Source: Aerolutibacter ruishenii
GTDB taxonomy: Bacteria > Pseudomonadota > Gammaproteobacteria > Xanthomonadales > Xanthomonadaceae
Length of the DNA: 64,000 bases
Direction of reading: 5' to 3'
Assembly: GCF_007830115.1 (NCBI RefSeq)
Contig: NZ_VLKP01000003.1
Coordinates: 248,001 to 312,000 of the forward strand
Positions 47,793 through 59,695 of this stretch are shown one piece after another. Positions within the stretch are counted from its first letter, which is position 1. The number at the start of each line of letters is the position of its first letter. The notes under the pieces were generated by a model. It saw only the letters and a program-made list of their open reading frames with translations, ran no database searches and was not told the DNA's origin. The position numbers and the translations under genes were made by a program.

Positions 47793-48782
47793 ATGAGGAC
47801 CGCCACGCTGCTGCTGCCGGCACGTGCGCGACTCGCACGACAGCCCATGCCGGACGCGCTGGCGGTGCGGCTGGCCCGCGCCGACCGCCGCAGTGATGCG
47901 ACCAATGGCAATGGCCTGGGCCAGTGCGGGCGCGTGCTGGATGTGTTGCCCCGCATGTGGCCCGTCGCCGCTGCCACCCGCCAGCGCGACGTGGGGGATG
48001 CACTGGGCGCGGCCTGGCTGCGCGCCGATCCGGCGTATGTGCGCCCGGACATCAACGGTGCCCGGTTGCTGGCCCACGGTCCCGCGCTATCGCTCACCGC
48101 GGACGATGTGAATGCGTTCCTGCCGGCATTGCGGCCGTTGTTTGGCGACACAGGCTTCGCGCTCGATGCTCCCGAGCCATCGCGCTGGTACGTGCGGTTG
48201 CCGACCGGCGCGAAGCTGCCAACGTTCGTGTCACCGGACGTGGCACTGGGCGACGACGTGTTCGACCACCTGCCTGGCGCCGATGCGGCCACAGGCGGGG
48301 AAGGGCGGCGCTGGCGCGCGCTGCTGAGCGAAGCCCAGGTGGTCCTGCACAACCATCCCCGCAATGCCGAGCGGGTGGCAGCCGGGCTACCGCCGGTGAA
48401 TTCGCTGTGGTTCTGGGGCGCTGGTATCCTGCCGGGCGCCGTCAGCAGCCAGTACCAGCGCATCGCGACCGACGACGAGGCGCTGGCGGCCATGGCAATG
48501 CTGGCGGGTGTCGAGGTATCGCCGCTGCCGCCGGTGTGGCCGACCGTGTCGTCGTCGGACGCGACTTCAAGGACGGCAGGAGCGGCTGCACTGTTCGATC
48601 TGCGCCACGTGCGTGACCTTGCCGCGCTCGAACGGGACTGGCTGGCTCCGCTTCACGCCGACGTGCAGGCCAGGCGCCTGCATCGCGCCACGCTCGATTT
48701 CAATGACGGGCAGGCGTTCGTGCTGGCTCCCGGGCAACGTTGGCGGTTCTGGCGGCGGGCCCTGGAGTCGTTGGACGCATGA
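47793..48782 (+). CDS. rpfE: RpfE-like protein
   Basis: A 329-residue cytoplasmic protein that fits the Xanthomonas rpfE gene between greA and recJ. It also belongs to an uncharacterised bacterial group sometimes labelled phosphoglycerate mutase-like. Recognisable stretches are ARADRRSDATNGNGLGQCGR, VRPDINGARLL, LHNHPRNAERVAAGLPPVNSLWFWGAG and LDFNDGQAFVLAPGQRWRFW. The assignment rests on gene order more than on motifs. It starts three bases after greA and overlaps the recJ start by four bases (ATGA), so expression is coupled to recJ. The biochemical role is unknown. Confidence 0.75.
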   Translation: MRTATLLLPARARLARQPMPDALAVRLARADRRSDATNGNGLGQCGRVLDVLPRMWPVAAATRQRDVGDALGAAWLRADPAYVRPDINGARLLAHGPALSLTADDVNAFLPALRPLFGDTGFALDAPEPSRWYVRLPTGAKLPTFVSPDVALGDDVFDHLPGADAATGGEGRRWRALLSEAQVVLHNHPRNAERVAAGLPPVNSLWFWGAGILPGAVSSQYQRIATDDEALAAMAMLAGVEVSPLPPVWPTVSSSDATSRTAGAAALFDLRHVRDLAALERDWLAPLHADVQARRLHRATLDFNDGQAFVLAPGQRWRFWRRALESLDA

Positions 48783-50494
48783 CCCCCGCGACCAAGCTCC
48801 GCCGCCGTGCTGAAGTAGCGACCGGCGAGTGGCCCGAACGCATCCCGCCGCTCCTGCGCCGCGTGTACGCGGCCCGCGGCGCCATCGGCATCGAGCAGGC
48901 CCAGCCGCGCCTGGCGCAGTTGTTGCCGCCCGACCTGCTGGGTGGGCTGGAGGCCGCCACCGCGCTGCTTGCAGACGCGATTGCACGCGACCGCCACATC
49001 GTCGTGGTCGGTGACTTCGACTGCGACGGGGCTACTGCCTGCGCCGTGGGCGTGCGCGGCCTGCGCATGCTTGGCGCACGGCGTGTGTCGCATGCCGTCC
49101 CCAACCGGATCGTGCACGGCTACGGCCTGTCGCCCGCGCTCGTCGAGGAACTGGCAGCGCTGCAACCGGACCTGGTGGTCACCGTCGATCATGGCATTGC
49201 ATGCCATCCTGGCATTGCAGCGGCCAAGGCGCGGGGCTGGCAGGTGCTGGTGACCGACCATCACCTGCCGGGCGAGACCCTTCCACCCGCCGATGCCATC
49301 GTCAACCCCAACCTGCCTGGCGACCGCTTCCCCAGCAAGGTAATGGCGGGCGTGGGAGTCATGTTCTACGTGCTGCTGGCGCTGCGTCGGCACCTTCGCG
49401 AAAGTGGCGTGATCGACGGAACCGGCCCTGACCTTTCCGTGCTGCTGGACCTGGTGGCCGTGGGCACGGTTGCCGATCTGGTCCCGCTGGATACCAACAA
49501 CCGCGCCCTGGTGGCGGCGGGCCTGCGGCGGCTGCGGGCGGGGCAGGGTTGCGCCGGCCTGAGGGCACTGGCCGAAGTAGCGCAGCGCGACCCTGCGCGG
49601 CTGACGGCCGCCGATATCGGCTATGCCATCGGTCCGCGCATCAACGCGGCCGGGCGACTGGAAGACATGGCGGTGGGCATCGAATGCCTGCTCACCGACA
49701 GCCTGGAGCAAGCCCGCGGCATTGCCGCCACGCTCGACGCGATCAACGGCGAGCGCCGCAGCAAGCAACAGCAGATGACCGACGAAGCCGCTGCGGCCGT
49801 GGCGCGCGTGGCGCTGGCCGATGGCGCCGTGCCGGTGTCGCTGTGCCTGTTCGATGCCCAATGGCACCCCGGCGTGGTCGGGCTGGTCGCGTCGAAGATC
49901 AAGGAGCGCGTGCACCGGCCGGTCGTCGCCTTCGCGCCTGCCGAACCGGGCAGTGCGATGCTGCGCGGTTCCGCACGTTCGATCCCCGGTTATCACGTCC
50001 GCGACGCCATCGCCGACGTGGACAGTCGCCACCCGGGCCTGATCGAGCGCTTTGGTGGCCACGCGATGGCCGCCGGATTGTCCTTGCATGCCGACGCGCT
50101 GCCGGCGTTCGAGCAGGCCTTCCGTGACCGTGCCACGGCACTGCTGACCCCGGAGTTGCTGGAGGTGGACGTACTCTCCGACGGCCCCTTGGCCGAAGGC
50201 GAGTTCAGCCGGGCCAACGCCGAGGCCCTGCGCGATGCCGGTCCTTGGGGGCAGGGGTTTCCGGAGCCATGTTTCGATGGTGAGTTCGAGGTGCTGCAGT
50301 GGCGGGTGATCGCCGAGCGCCACCTCAAGCTGGAGCTGGGTCACGCGGGCCGCCGCCTCAACGCGATCGAATTCGGCGGCTGGACAGGGGTCGCCCCGGG
50401 ACCGCGCGTCCGCATCGCCTACCGGTTGGAGCCGGACGACTACCGGGGCGGTGACGCGGTGCAACTGGTGGTCACGTACCGCGAGCCGGCCTGA
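48779..50494 (+). CDS. recJ: single-stranded-DNA exonuclease RecJ
   Basis: 5'-3' exonuclease used in recombination and mismatch repair. From MTPATKLRRRAEVATGEWPE (ATG at 48779, overlapping the rpfE stop) it has 571 residues. The DHH domain has VVVGDFDCDGATACAVG, VPNRIVHGYG, TVDHGIACH and VTDHHLPGETLPPADAIVNPN. The DHHA1 domain has GSARSIPGYHVRDAIADVD and FGGHAMAAGLSLHADAL. The C-terminal OB-fold is RHLKLELGHAGRRLNAIEFGG. All metal-binding motifs are present. Confidence 0.97.
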   Translation: MTPATKLRRRAEVATGEWPERIPPLLRRVYAARGAIGIEQAQPRLAQLLPPDLLGGLEAATALLADAIARDRHIVVVGDFDCDGATACAVGVRGLRMLGARRVSHAVPNRIVHGYGLSPALVEELAALQPDLVVTVDHGIACHPGIAAAKARGWQVLVTDHHLPGETLPPADAIVNPNLPGDRFPSKVMAGVGVMFYVLLALRRHLRESGVIDGTGPDLSVLLDLVAVGTVADLVPLDTNNRALVAAGLRRLRAGQGCAGLRALAEVAQRDPARLTAADIGYAIGPRINAAGRLEDMAVGIECLLTDSLEQARGIAATLDAINGERRSKQQQMTDEAAAAVARVALADGAVPVSLCLFDAQWHPGVVGLVASKIKERVHRPVVAFAPAEPGSAMLRGSARSIPGYHVRDAIADVDSRHPGLIERFGGHAMAAGLSLHADALPAFEQAFRDRATALLTPELLEVDVLSDGPLAEGEFSRANAEALRDAGPWGQGFPEPCFDGEFEVLQWRVIAERHLKLELGHAGRRLNAIEFGGWTGVAPGPRVRIAYRLEPDDYRGGDAVQLVVTYREPA

Positions 50495-50689
50495 TCCTCG
50501 ATCGGTCACTCAAGCCCGGACAACGGGCACAGCCAATGGCAACGCGCTTCCGGGTAGCCACTTGTACTGCGATGGCCTGAGCGGACCTGCCGTGGCTGCC
50601 TGAACTTCTGGTCGTTCTGTGCCTGAAGCGCCTCCGGGCTTGCTAGAATTACTGGTTCATTACTGCAAACAGCCAAACGGACACCCAGC

Positions 50690-51818
50690 ATGATCGAGCT
50701 GAATCCCGTCCGCCAGCGAATCGCCGACCTTCGGGAACGGCTGGATTCGCTGAGGGGGTATCTTTGACTTCGATGGCAAGGTTGAGCGCCTCGAAGAAGT
50801 AAACCGCGAACTGGAAAGCCCCGACATCTGGAACGATGCCGAGCGGGCCCAGGCGCTGGGGCGCGAGCGCGCCTCGCTGGACAAGGTGGTCAGCGGCATC
50901 CGCAACCTGACCGAGGGCCTGGTCGGCGCCGACGAGCTGCTGGAACTGGCCGAGATGGAGAACGACGAGGGCACCGCGCTGGCCGTGGTGGACGACGTCG
51001 AACGCTTCGCCAAGGACGTGGAAAAGCTGGAATTCCAGCGCATGTTCTCGGGCAAGATGGATTCGGCCAATGCCTTCGTCGACATCCAGGCCGGTGCCGG
51101 CGGCACCGAGGCCCAGGACTGGGCCGAGATCCTGCTGCGCATGTACCTGCGCTGGTGCGAAGCGCGCGGCTGGAAGACCGAGCTGATGGAAGTCAGCGGC
51201 GGCGACGTGGCCGGCATCAAGTCGGCGACCCTGCGCGTGGAAGGCGATTTTGCCTATGGCTGGCTGAAGACCGAAACCGGCGTGCACCGCCTGGTGCGCA
51301 AGTCGCCGTTCGACTCGGACAACCGCCGGCATACCTCGTTCACCTCGGTGTTCGTGTCGCCGGAAGTGGATGACAGCTTCGAGATCGACATCAATCCGGC
51401 CGACCTGAAGACGGACGTGTACCGCTCGTCTGGTGCCGGTGGCCAGCACGTGAACAAGACCGAGTCCGCGGTGCGCATCACGCACGTGCCGACCGGGATT
51501 GTCGTGGCCTGCCAGACCGGTCGCAGCCAGCACCAGAACCGTGACAACGCGATGAAGATGCTGGCCGCCAAGCTGTATGAGCTGGAGATGCAGAAGCGCA
51601 ACGCCGAGCGCGATGCGCTGGAAGCCACCAAGTCCGACATCGGCTGGGGCAGCCAGATCCGCAACTACGTGCTGGACCAGAGCCGCATCAAGGACCTGCG
51701 TACGGGCGTGGAACGCAGCGACACGCAGAAGGTGCTGGACGGCGACCTGGACGAGTTCGTCGAGGCCAGCCTGAAGGCCGGCCTGGAGGCCGGCTCCAAA
51801 CGCGCCGACATGGCCTGA
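50690..51818 (+). CDS. prfB: peptide chain release factor 2 (programmed +1 frameshift)
   Basis: RF2 recognises UGA and UAA stop codons. The gene needs a +1 frameshift: 25 codons from the ATG at 50690 ([20 protein letters not shown]) end at an in-frame TGA (50765-50767), after which the frame resumes at GAC (50766) for 350 codons, giving 375 residues. The peptide anticodon region and the GGQ motif ([20 protein letters not shown]) that triggers hydrolysis are intact. It lies between recJ and lysS, the order seen in Xanthomonas and partly in E. coli (prfB-lysS). Expression is self-regulated by RF2 level at the frameshift. Confidence 0.97.
50753..50768 (+). promoter_or_regulatory. prfB programmed frameshift signal
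   Basis: The Shine-Dalgarno-like AGGGGG (50753-50758), three bases, then CTT TGA C (50762-50768) match the classical RF2 frameshift site AGGGGGTATCTTTGAC exactly. Low RF2 slows reading of TGA and lets the ribosome slip forward on CTT. Confidence 0.96.
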
Positions 51819-51828
51819 TGCACGCGCG

Positions 51829-51846
51829 GCGGGCCACTTGGCCCGC
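51829..51846 (+). terminator. hairpin after prfB
   Basis: A 7-bp GC stem (gcgggcc / ggcccgc) with an ACTT loop starts ten bases after the prfB stop. There is no T-run; it may be a weak terminator or a processing site before lysS. Confidence 0.5.
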
Positions 51847-51992
51847 TGCCTGTCGTAGGGCGGAGCCACCGCATCAGTCCTCGGGCTGGCGCGGGCCCGC
51901 CACTCGCGGCACGATGGGGCCAGCCAGGCCGTTGCCTGGCCCGGCCATGCCAGTCTCTCCCAATCCCGAATTTCCACGATACCCCTACTGCA

Positions 51993-53513
<1,521 letters not shown>

Positions 53514-53616
53514 CCCGTTCCACCTGTTGCCAAGGAGTGGCTGCATGCATCCGACTTGGACGATATGCTGGCAACGCGTGCCGCGGCCCTTGCGGCGCAA
53601 AAGGTCAGGTGCCTGA

Positions 53617-54675
53617 GTGAAAGTCGTCATAGTGGATGACCAGACGTCTGCACGGACGATGCTCCGGCGGATCATCGAGGACATCACGCCGGAGTTGAGC
53701 GTGCACGACTTCGGCGAACCCGAGGCCGCGCTGGCCTGGTGCGAGGCGGGCCAGTCGGACCTGCTTCTGCTGGACTACCGCATGCCCGGCATGGACGGAC
53801 TGGAGTTTGCCCGCCGGTTCCGGCGTCGCCCCAGCCACCGCGACGTTCCCATCGTGCTGGTGACCGTGGTGGGCGACGAGCCGGTGCGGCAGGCCGCGCT
53901 GGATGCGGGCGTGATTGATTTCCTGGTCAAGCCGGTACGGCCCCGCGAGTTGCGCGCACGCTGCCGCAACCTGCTGCACCTGCGCCAGCAGTCGGAGAAC
54001 GTCAAGCAGCGGGCCCTGTCCCTTGAACAGCGCCTGTTGGCGAGCATGTACGAGGTGGAGGAACGCGAGCGCGAGACATTGGCGCGGTTGGCGCGTGCCA
54101 TCGAACTTCGCGATACCGGCACGAGTGTGTACCTGGAGCGGATGGCCCATGTCGCAGGCCTGATCGCCGAGGAACTGGGCCTGCCGGAAGAGGATGCCCG
54201 ATTGATCGAGATGGCAGCCCCCCTGCACGACGTGGGCAAGATCGCCATCCCTGACGCCGTCCTGCTGAAGCCTGGTCCCTTGAGTCCGGAGGAGCGCGAC
54301 ATCATGCGCACGCATCCCCGGATCGGCTACAACCTGCTCAGTGGCAGCCAGAACCGGTTCATCCAGCTCGGCGCCATGATTGCCCTGCGACACCACGAGC
54401 GTTACGACGGATCAGGGTACCCGGATGGCCTCTCCGGCAGGGATACCCCGTTGGAAGCGAGGATCGTGGCGGCGGCGGATGTGTTCGACGCGCTGCTGTC
54501 CCCTCGACCTTACAAGCAGGCATGGAGCATGGACAATGCGGTGGCATATCTGGCCAGTGAACGTGGCCGCCTGTTCGACCCGGATTGCGTGGACGTGCTG
54601 ATGCGCTCGCGAGAGCGCCTGCACGACATCTGCCAGCGCTATTCGAAGGGCAGCGCCAGGGTGGAAACGGAGTGA
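53617..54675 (+). CDS. rpfG: RpfG: response regulator with HD-GYP cyclic di-GMP phosphodiesterase
   Basis: Output protein of DSF quorum sensing; phosphorylated by RpfC, it degrades cyclic di-GMP. 352 residues from a GTG start (MKVVIVDDQTSARTMLRRII). The receiver domain has phospho-acceptor Asp53 (LLLDYRMPGMDG) and Lys105 (FLVKPVRP). A helical linker (about 115-155) leads to the HD-GYP domain with His204-Asp205 in PLHDVGKIAIPD, RTHPRIGYNLL, and HHERYDGSGYPDGLSG (GYP at 267-269). It is separated from rpfC by three bases. Xanthomonas campestris has an extra gene, rpfH, between them, which is absent here. Confidence 0.96.
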   Translation: MKVVIVDDQTSARTMLRRIIEDITPELSVHDFGEPEAALAWCEAGQSDLLLLDYRMPGMDGLEFARRFRRRPSHRDVPIVLVTVVGDEPVRQAALDAGVIDFLVKPVRPRELRARCRNLLHLRQQSENVKQRALSLEQRLLASMYEVEERERETLARLARAIELRDTGTSVYLERMAHVAGLIAEELGLPEEDARLIEMAAPLHDVGKIAIPDAVLLKPGPLSPEERDIMRTHPRIGYNLLSGSQNRFIQLGAMIALRHHERYDGSGYPDGLSGRDTPLEARIVAAADVFDALLSPRPYKQAWSMDNAVAYLASERGRLFDPDCVDVLMRSRERLHDICQRYSKGSARVETE

Positions 54676-54678
54676 TCA

Positions 54679-56862
54679 ATGACCCATTCCCTGGACTGGC
54701 TCCGCTCGCGAATCGCGCACCGCCCTGACAGCGAGCACGGCCAGGCGGTGGTGCGCCTGGCCGTGCTGCTGGTGGTGCTGCTGTACCTGTCGCTCAACGG
54801 CGTGCGGGCGGACATGCCGACCGCGATCTACCGCGACGTGCTGGCGATGGTCGTCGTTGGCTTCACCATCGGTGCGCTGCTGCTGGCCTGGATCGTAGCG
54901 CGCCCCGGGCGCTCCCACCTGCGGCGCGCGATCGGCATGGCGGCCGACTACGGGCTGATGGCAGCGGCGATGATACGCATGGGCGAGCCGCTGGCCTGGG
55001 TCTACGTCCTGCTGATGTGGGTGACGGTGGGCAATGGCCTGAGATACGGCAACCGATACCTGTCGGCGGCGGTACTCGCGGCCACGCTGGCTTTTGGCTG
55101 CGTGATCGCGGTGACGCCGTACTGGCAGCAGAACCGCGTGTTGGCAATCGGACTGCTGATGGGGCTGGTGGCGGTACCGCTCTACCTTTCCGGCCTGCTG
55201 CGGGCGCTGACCCGGGCCACGGAGCAGGCACGGCGCGCGAGCGAGGCCAAGTCCCGTTTCCTGGCGAACATGAGCCACGAGTTCCGCACGCCCCTCAATG
55301 GCCTCGCGGGCATGTCAGAGTTGCTGGCCGCCACGCGCCTGGACGAAGAACAACGCGAGTGCGTGAACACGATCCGGGCGTCCACGCAGTCATTGATGGC
55401 GTTGGTCCAGGACGTGCTGGACATCTCCGCGATCGAGGCGGGCAAGCTGAAGCTCGATGTCACCGAGTTCTCGCCACGCGACCTGGTGGACGGGATTGCG
55501 CTGATCCTGGCCCCGCAGGCGCGCGCCAAGCGGTTGCGCTTCTCCACGTCGCTGGACGAATCCGTGCCATCGACGCTGCGGGGTGATGTCGCCCATCTCC
55601 GCCAGGTGCTGCTCAACCTGGCCGGGAATGCGGTCAAGTTCACGCAACAGGGTGCGGTGACGTTGCAGGTGGCCCAAGTGGGCGCGCCGGACAGCCGCGC
55701 GCGCTTGCGTTTCACCGTGACCGATACCGGCGTCGGTGTCCCCGACTCGGCACGCCACCGCCTGTTCGAAGCGTTCGAGCAGGCCGACTCGAGCTTGGTG
55801 CGGCGTTACGGTGGAACAGGACTGGGGACGACCATCGCCAAGGGCCTGACCGAGGCGATGGGGGGCACGATCGGGTTTGAGAGTGCCGAAGGCCGCGGCA
55901 GTCGCTTCTGGGTCGAGTTGCCCTTTGACTTGGGGCAGCCGGAGGTTGTGGCGCCGTTGGGGCGAGCGGCTGCGACCGCCGTCGCGATGCCACGGGCCGA
56001 GGTGGGGGAGACCGCCGAGAACGTCATTGCATTCTCCGACCCCTTCCTGCGGCACCGTGCGCGCGTGCGCAGCATGCGAATCCTGGTGGCCGATGACCAT
56101 GCCGCCAACCGGCTGGTGCTCGAGCGCCTGCTGCGCAAGGCCGGGCATCGCGTGGCCACCGTCGATAGCGGCGAGGACGCTTTGTCGGCGATGGAAGAAG
56201 CCGAGTTCGATGCGGCCATCGTGGACCTGCACATGCCGGACATGAGCGGCCTGGACCTGCTGCATCACCTGCGGGTGCTGCAGGCCGGCGTTGCGGCCAA
56301 GACCCCGGTGATGGTCCTCAGCGCCGATGTCACCCCTGAGTCGATCCAGTCCTGTCGGCGCGCGGGTGCGTGGGAGTTCCTGGCCAAGCCGGTCGCGGCA
56401 TCACGGCTGCTGGAAGTACTTGGCAACCTGGCCAATGGCGTTGCGCCCCCGGCGGCAGTGGTTGCCACGAGGGGCGATGGCAGCACGGGCATCGAAGTGT
56501 TCGACCCGGGCGTGCTGGACGAGTTGCGATCGCTTGGGCTGGGCGAATCGTTCGAGCTGGAGTTCGTGGTCCAGTGCCTGCGCGATGCGGAGGAATGCCT
56601 TTCGCAGCTCAGCCAGGCCGGGCACCGCGGCGCATGGGACATCATCCGGGAACAGGCGCATGCCCTGAAAGGCGTGGCCAGCAACCTGGGATTGATGCGC
56701 CTCTCGATGGCCAGCGGCGAGGTCATGCGCATGCAGGATTGGCAGTTGTCACGGGACTGGCAACAGCACGCCATCAAACTGGGCGAGCAGTTGTCCCTTG
56801 GACGCTCGGCGCTGGATCGCAGGACGCAGGCTTCGGGCGCAAGTGGAGAGAGTGCGCCCTGA
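54679..56862 (+). CDS. rpfC: RpfC: hybrid sensor kinase for the DSF signal
   Basis: Membrane receptor of the diffusible signal factor. 727 residues. A short N-terminus precedes about five membrane helices (25-175). HisKA follows with His200 ([20 protein letters not shown]). The ATPase has [20 protein letters not shown] and [13 protein letters not shown]. The receiver has Asp516 ([13 protein letters not shown]) and Lys570. The Hpt domain has His661 ([14 protein letters not shown]). All four phosphorelay residues are present. In Xanthomonas, RpfC also binds and restrains RpfF through its receiver. It is convergent with rpfF, 19 bases apart. Confidence 0.96.
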   Translation: MTHSLDWLRSRIAHRPDSEHGQAVVRLAVLLVVLLYLSLNGVRADMPTAIYRDVLAMVVVGFTIGALLLAWIVARPGRSHLRRAIGMAADYGLMAAAMIRMGEPLAWVYVLLMWVTVGNGLRYGNRYLSAAVLAATLAFGCVIAVTPYWQQNRVLAIGLLMGLVAVPLYLSGLLRALTRATEQARRASEAKSRFLANMSHEFRTPLNGLAGMSELLAATRLDEEQRECVNTIRASTQSLMALVQDVLDISAIEAGKLKLDVTEFSPRDLVDGIALILAPQARAKRLRFSTSLDESVPSTLRGDVAHLRQVLLNLAGNAVKFTQQGAVTLQVAQVGAPDSRARLRFTVTDTGVGVPDSARHRLFEAFEQADSSLVRRYGGTGLGTTIAKGLTEAMGGTIGFESAEGRGSRFWVELPFDLGQPEVVAPLGRAAATAVAMPRAEVGETAENVIAFSDPFLRHRARVRSMRILVADDHAANRLVLERLLRKAGHRVATVDSGEDALSAMEEAEFDAAIVDLHMPDMSGLDLLHHLRVLQAGVAAKTPVMVLSADVTPESIQSCRRAGAWEFLAKPVAASRLLEVLGNLANGVAPPAAVVATRGDGSTGIEVFDPGVLDELRSLGLGESFELEFVVQCLRDAEECLSQLSQAGHRGAWDIIREQAHALKGVASNLGLMRLSMASGEVMRMQDWQLSRDWQQHAIKLGEQLSLGRSALDRRTQASGASGESAP

Positions 56863-56881
56863 TCCGGTGCCTGCCGGGGGA

Positions 56882-57751
56882 TCACCCCGCCAGGTTGGTT
56901 CCTCGGCGTGCCTGTGCCCGGACGATCCGTTCCATGGTGCGTAGCGATCGATCGCCCAGTTGCAACGCCGTGTCCACCCAGGTTTCGGTGATGGCCATCA
57001 GTTCCTCGCGCGCGACCGGCTGCGACAATGCCCGGACCCGGTTGAGGGCGCGGTGTGCATGGGGCGCACGCTGCTGCTGGCGGATCAGCTCCCGGACCGC
57101 CTGCGGACCCTGGCCCTTGGGCACCAGCACGTCCACCACGCCCATCGCGTGCAGTTCGTCGCTGGTGTACAGGCGACCTTCGAGGATCATGCGCTCTGCC
57201 GCATGCGGCCCGATGCGGCGGGACAGGAACGAGTAGGCACCCATGCCCGGGAACAATCCGAACAGCACCTCGGGAAGCCCCATGTCCACGCCCTGCTCGG
57301 CGACGATGTCGTGGCATGACAGGGCCAGTTCGAGGCCACCACCCAGTGCGTCACCCTGCACGAGTGCGATGGTCCGGAAATCGCCGCCCAGTCCGGTATG
57401 GAACTGGTAAACACCCTCGACGCAGCTCTGCGCGTAGGCCAGCAGTTCCGCACGGTTGCCGGAGCGGATCAGTTTGCCAAACAGCTCGAGATCGCCGCCC
57501 AGGTTGAACGCCGGCGCGGCGGATGCGATGACGAGGTGACGGAGCCCCCGGGTGCCGACGCCGGCATGCGGGGCGGCAACGGAGGCCAGGTAGGCGTGCA
57601 TGTCCATCATCAGCTCCGTGCGGAAGCAGGGGCGGATACCGGGACGGTTGTCGGCGTGCATGTACATCCAGATTTCATTGCCGGCGTCGTCGGCTTCGGT
57701 GGCCACGGTGGGATAGGGCTGGGTCTGGTTGGAAACGTCGATGGCAGTCAT
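56882..57751 (-). CDS. rpfF: RpfF: DSF synthase (crotonase superfamily)
   Basis: Makes the cis-2-unsaturated fatty acid signal DSF from acyl-ACP by combined dehydratase and thioesterase activity. 289 residues, the usual length. The two catalytic glutamates lie at exactly the positions known in Xanthomonas RpfF: Glu141 (GDALGGGLELALSCHD) and Glu161 (MGLPEVLFGLFPGMG). Other conserved parts are NLGGDLELFGKLI and SRRIGPHAAERMILEGRLY. It has a strong gaggagg ribosome-binding site. A terminator upstream separates it from rpfB, so it has its own promoter within 57752-57840. Confidence 0.97.
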   Translation of the reverse strand: MTAIDVSNQTQPYPTVATEADDAGNEIWMYMHADNRPGIRPCFRTELMMDMHAYLASVAAPHAGVGTRGLRHLVIASAAPAFNLGGDLELFGKLIRSGNRAELLAYAQSCVEGVYQFHTGLGGDFRTIALVQGDALGGGLELALSCHDIVAEQGVDMGLPEVLFGLFPGMGAYSFLSRRIGPHAAERMILEGRLYTSDELHAMGVVDVLVPKGQGPQAVRELIRQQQRAPHAHRALNRVRALSQPVAREELMAITETWVDTALQLGDRSLRTMERIVRAQARRGTNLAG

Positions 57752-57840
57752 GGTGTCCTCCTCGCTGGTTGCGGTGTGGCCATTGGGAAAAGATGCGGAA
57801 CGGGTTCGATGCTACACCGCGGAAACTACGCGAAAAGAAA

Positions 57841-57861
57841 AGGCCCCTCGAAGAGGGGCCT
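57841..57861 (-). terminator. rho-independent terminator between rpfB and rpfF
   Basis: A perfect 9-bp stem (aggcccctc / gaggggcct) with a GAA loop is followed on the minus strand by tttcttttcg. It stops rpfB transcripts 28 bases after the stop codon and thus uncouples rpfF from rpfB. Confidence 0.88.
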
Positions 57862-57888
57862 CTGCAGCGGCTGGGCGGGTCGCCGGGC

Positions 57889-59568
57889 TCAATGCGCCGG
57901 CGACTCGTCCCGCAATTCGCGACGCAGGATCTTGCCGACATTGGTCTTCGGCAGTTCCTTGCGGAACTCGACGATCCTGGGCTGCTTGTAACCGGTCAGG
58001 TTCTCGCGCGCATGCGCCTTGACCTGCTCGGCGGTGAGGTTGGGGTCCTTCTTGACGATGACCACCTTGACCGCTTCGCCCGACTTCTCGTCGGGAACGC
58101 CAACGGCCGCGACTTCAAGTACGCCAGGCATCATCGCGATGACATCCTCGATCTCGTTGGGGTACACGTTGAAACCAGAGACCAGGATCATGTCCTTCTT
58201 GCGGTCCACGATGTAGAAGAAGCCCTTCTCATCCATGCGGGCCATGTCGCCCGTGTGCAGCCAGCCTTCCGCGTCAAGGACCTCGGCGGTTTCCCTGGGA
58301 CGCTGCCAGTAGCCTTTCATTACCTGGGGGCCCTTGATGCACAACTCGCCCACTTCGCCCTGCGGGAGCACGTTGCCGCCCTCGTCCTTCACGCAGGCAT
58401 CGGTGGACGGTATCGGCAGGCCGATCGAGCCGTTGTACTCCTCCAGCGTGATCGGATTGATGCACGCGGCCGGCGAGGTTTCGGTCAGGCCGTAGGCCTC
58501 CACCAGCGTGCAGCCGGTGACCTTCTTCCAGCGCTCGGCCACCGCACGCTGCACGGCCATGCCACCGCCCAGCGTCAGGTGCAGGCGCGAGAAGTCGACC
58601 TCTTCGATGCCGGGGGTGTGGAGCAGGCCGTTGAACAGGGTGTTGACGCCAGTGATGGCGGTGAACGGCACGCCCTTGAGCTCCTTCACGAACGCGGGCA
58701 TGTCGCGCGGGTTGGTGATCATGTAGTTGAGCCCGCCGAACTTCATGAAGACCAGGCCGTTCGCCGTCAATGCGAAGATATGGTAGAGCGGCAAGGCGGT
58801 GACGATGATCTCCTCGCCCATCCTGACATTGCCGCCGACCCATGCCGCCGCCTGCTGCATGTTGGCGACGAGGTTGCGATGGGTGAGCATCGCGCCCTTG
58901 GCCACGCCGGTGGTGCCGCCCGTGTATTGCAGGAAGGCGATGTCATCGGGCTCGATGTCGACATCCGGCAGCGAATGCATCTGCCCCAGGGTCAGCACAT
59001 CGCGGAAACGGATCGTGCCGGGGATTTCGTAGTCGGGCACCATCTTCTTCACGTACTTGAGCACGAAGTTGACGATGGGTCCCTTCGGGAACGCCAGCAT
59101 GTCGCCAAGGCCGGTGGTGATCACCTGCCTGATCTGGGTGTCGGCCAGCACTTCCTGCACCGTGTGGCCGAAGTTGTCCATCACCAGGATCACGCTGGCG
59201 CCGGAGTCCACGAGCTGGTGCCTGAGCTCGCGGGCGGTATACATGGGATTGGTGTTCACCACCGTCAGGCCCGCGCGCAGGATGCCGAACGTGGCGATCG
59301 GGTACTGCAGGCAGTTGGGCATCATGATCGCGACGCGATCGCCCTTCTTGAGCTTGAGCTCGCCCAGCAGGTAGGCCGCGAACTGCGCGCTCAGCTTGTC
59401 GATGTCGCCGTAGGTCAGTGTCTTGCCCAGGTTGGCGAACCCCGGGCGATCACGGTAGTTGGCAATCGCGGTGTCCAGTACCGAGACGATGGACGGGAAC
59501 TCGTCGACATCGATCTCCGAAGGAATTCCAGACGGGTACTGGGCCAGCCACGGTCGAGCGTTGGTCAT
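57889..59568 (-). CDS. rpfB: RpfB: long-chain fatty acyl-CoA ligase
   Basis: FadD-type AMP-forming ligase that activates free fatty acids; in Xanthomonas it is linked to DSF turnover and pool control. 559 residues. Motifs: AMP/ATP loop YTGGTTGVAKGAMLTHRNLV, VEAYGLTETSPAACINP, GWLHTGDMARMDEKGFFYIVDRKKDMILVSGFNVYPNEIE and the C-terminal lysine segment ELPKTNVGKILRREL. A gagggga ribosome-binding site precedes the ATG. It is transcribed towards rpfF but ends in a terminator. Confidence 0.95.
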   Translation of the reverse strand: MTNARPWLAQYPSGIPSEIDVDEFPSIVSVLDTAIANYRDRPGFANLGKTLTYGDIDKLSAQFAAYLLGELKLKKGDRVAIMMPNCLQYPIATFGILRAGLTVVNTNPMYTARELRHQLVDSGASVILVMDNFGHTVQEVLADTQIRQVITTGLGDMLAFPKGPIVNFVLKYVKKMVPDYEIPGTIRFRDVLTLGQMHSLPDVDIEPDDIAFLQYTGGTTGVAKGAMLTHRNLVANMQQAAAWVGGNVRMGEEIIVTALPLYHIFALTANGLVFMKFGGLNYMITNPRDMPAFVKELKGVPFTAITGVNTLFNGLLHTPGIEEVDFSRLHLTLGGGMAVQRAVAERWKKVTGCTLVEAYGLTETSPAACINPITLEEYNGSIGLPIPSTDACVKDEGGNVLPQGEVGELCIKGPQVMKGYWQRPRETAEVLDAEGWLHTGDMARMDEKGFFYIVDRKKDMILVSGFNVYPNEIEDVIAMMPGVLEVAAVGVPDEKSGEAVKVVIVKKDPNLTAEQVKAHARENLTGYKQPRIVEFRKELPKTNVGKILRRELRDESPAH

Positions 59569-59695
59569 CGCGATCCCCTCTATATCGCCTGTCTTTGGGC
59601 CGTCGCGCCGCGGATGCGCAGCCGTACGGTCTTTGTCTGGATTGGAGCATAGGCCCCGGAGACTGGCAAGGCAGGTGCGATGCGGTTAGCGTGCC

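Noticed and set aside
50886-51818. A separate gene starting inside prfB
   Set aside because: This is the downstream part of prfB after the programmed +1 frameshift. The upstream 25 codons and the exact frameshift signal show one gene, not a broken one.
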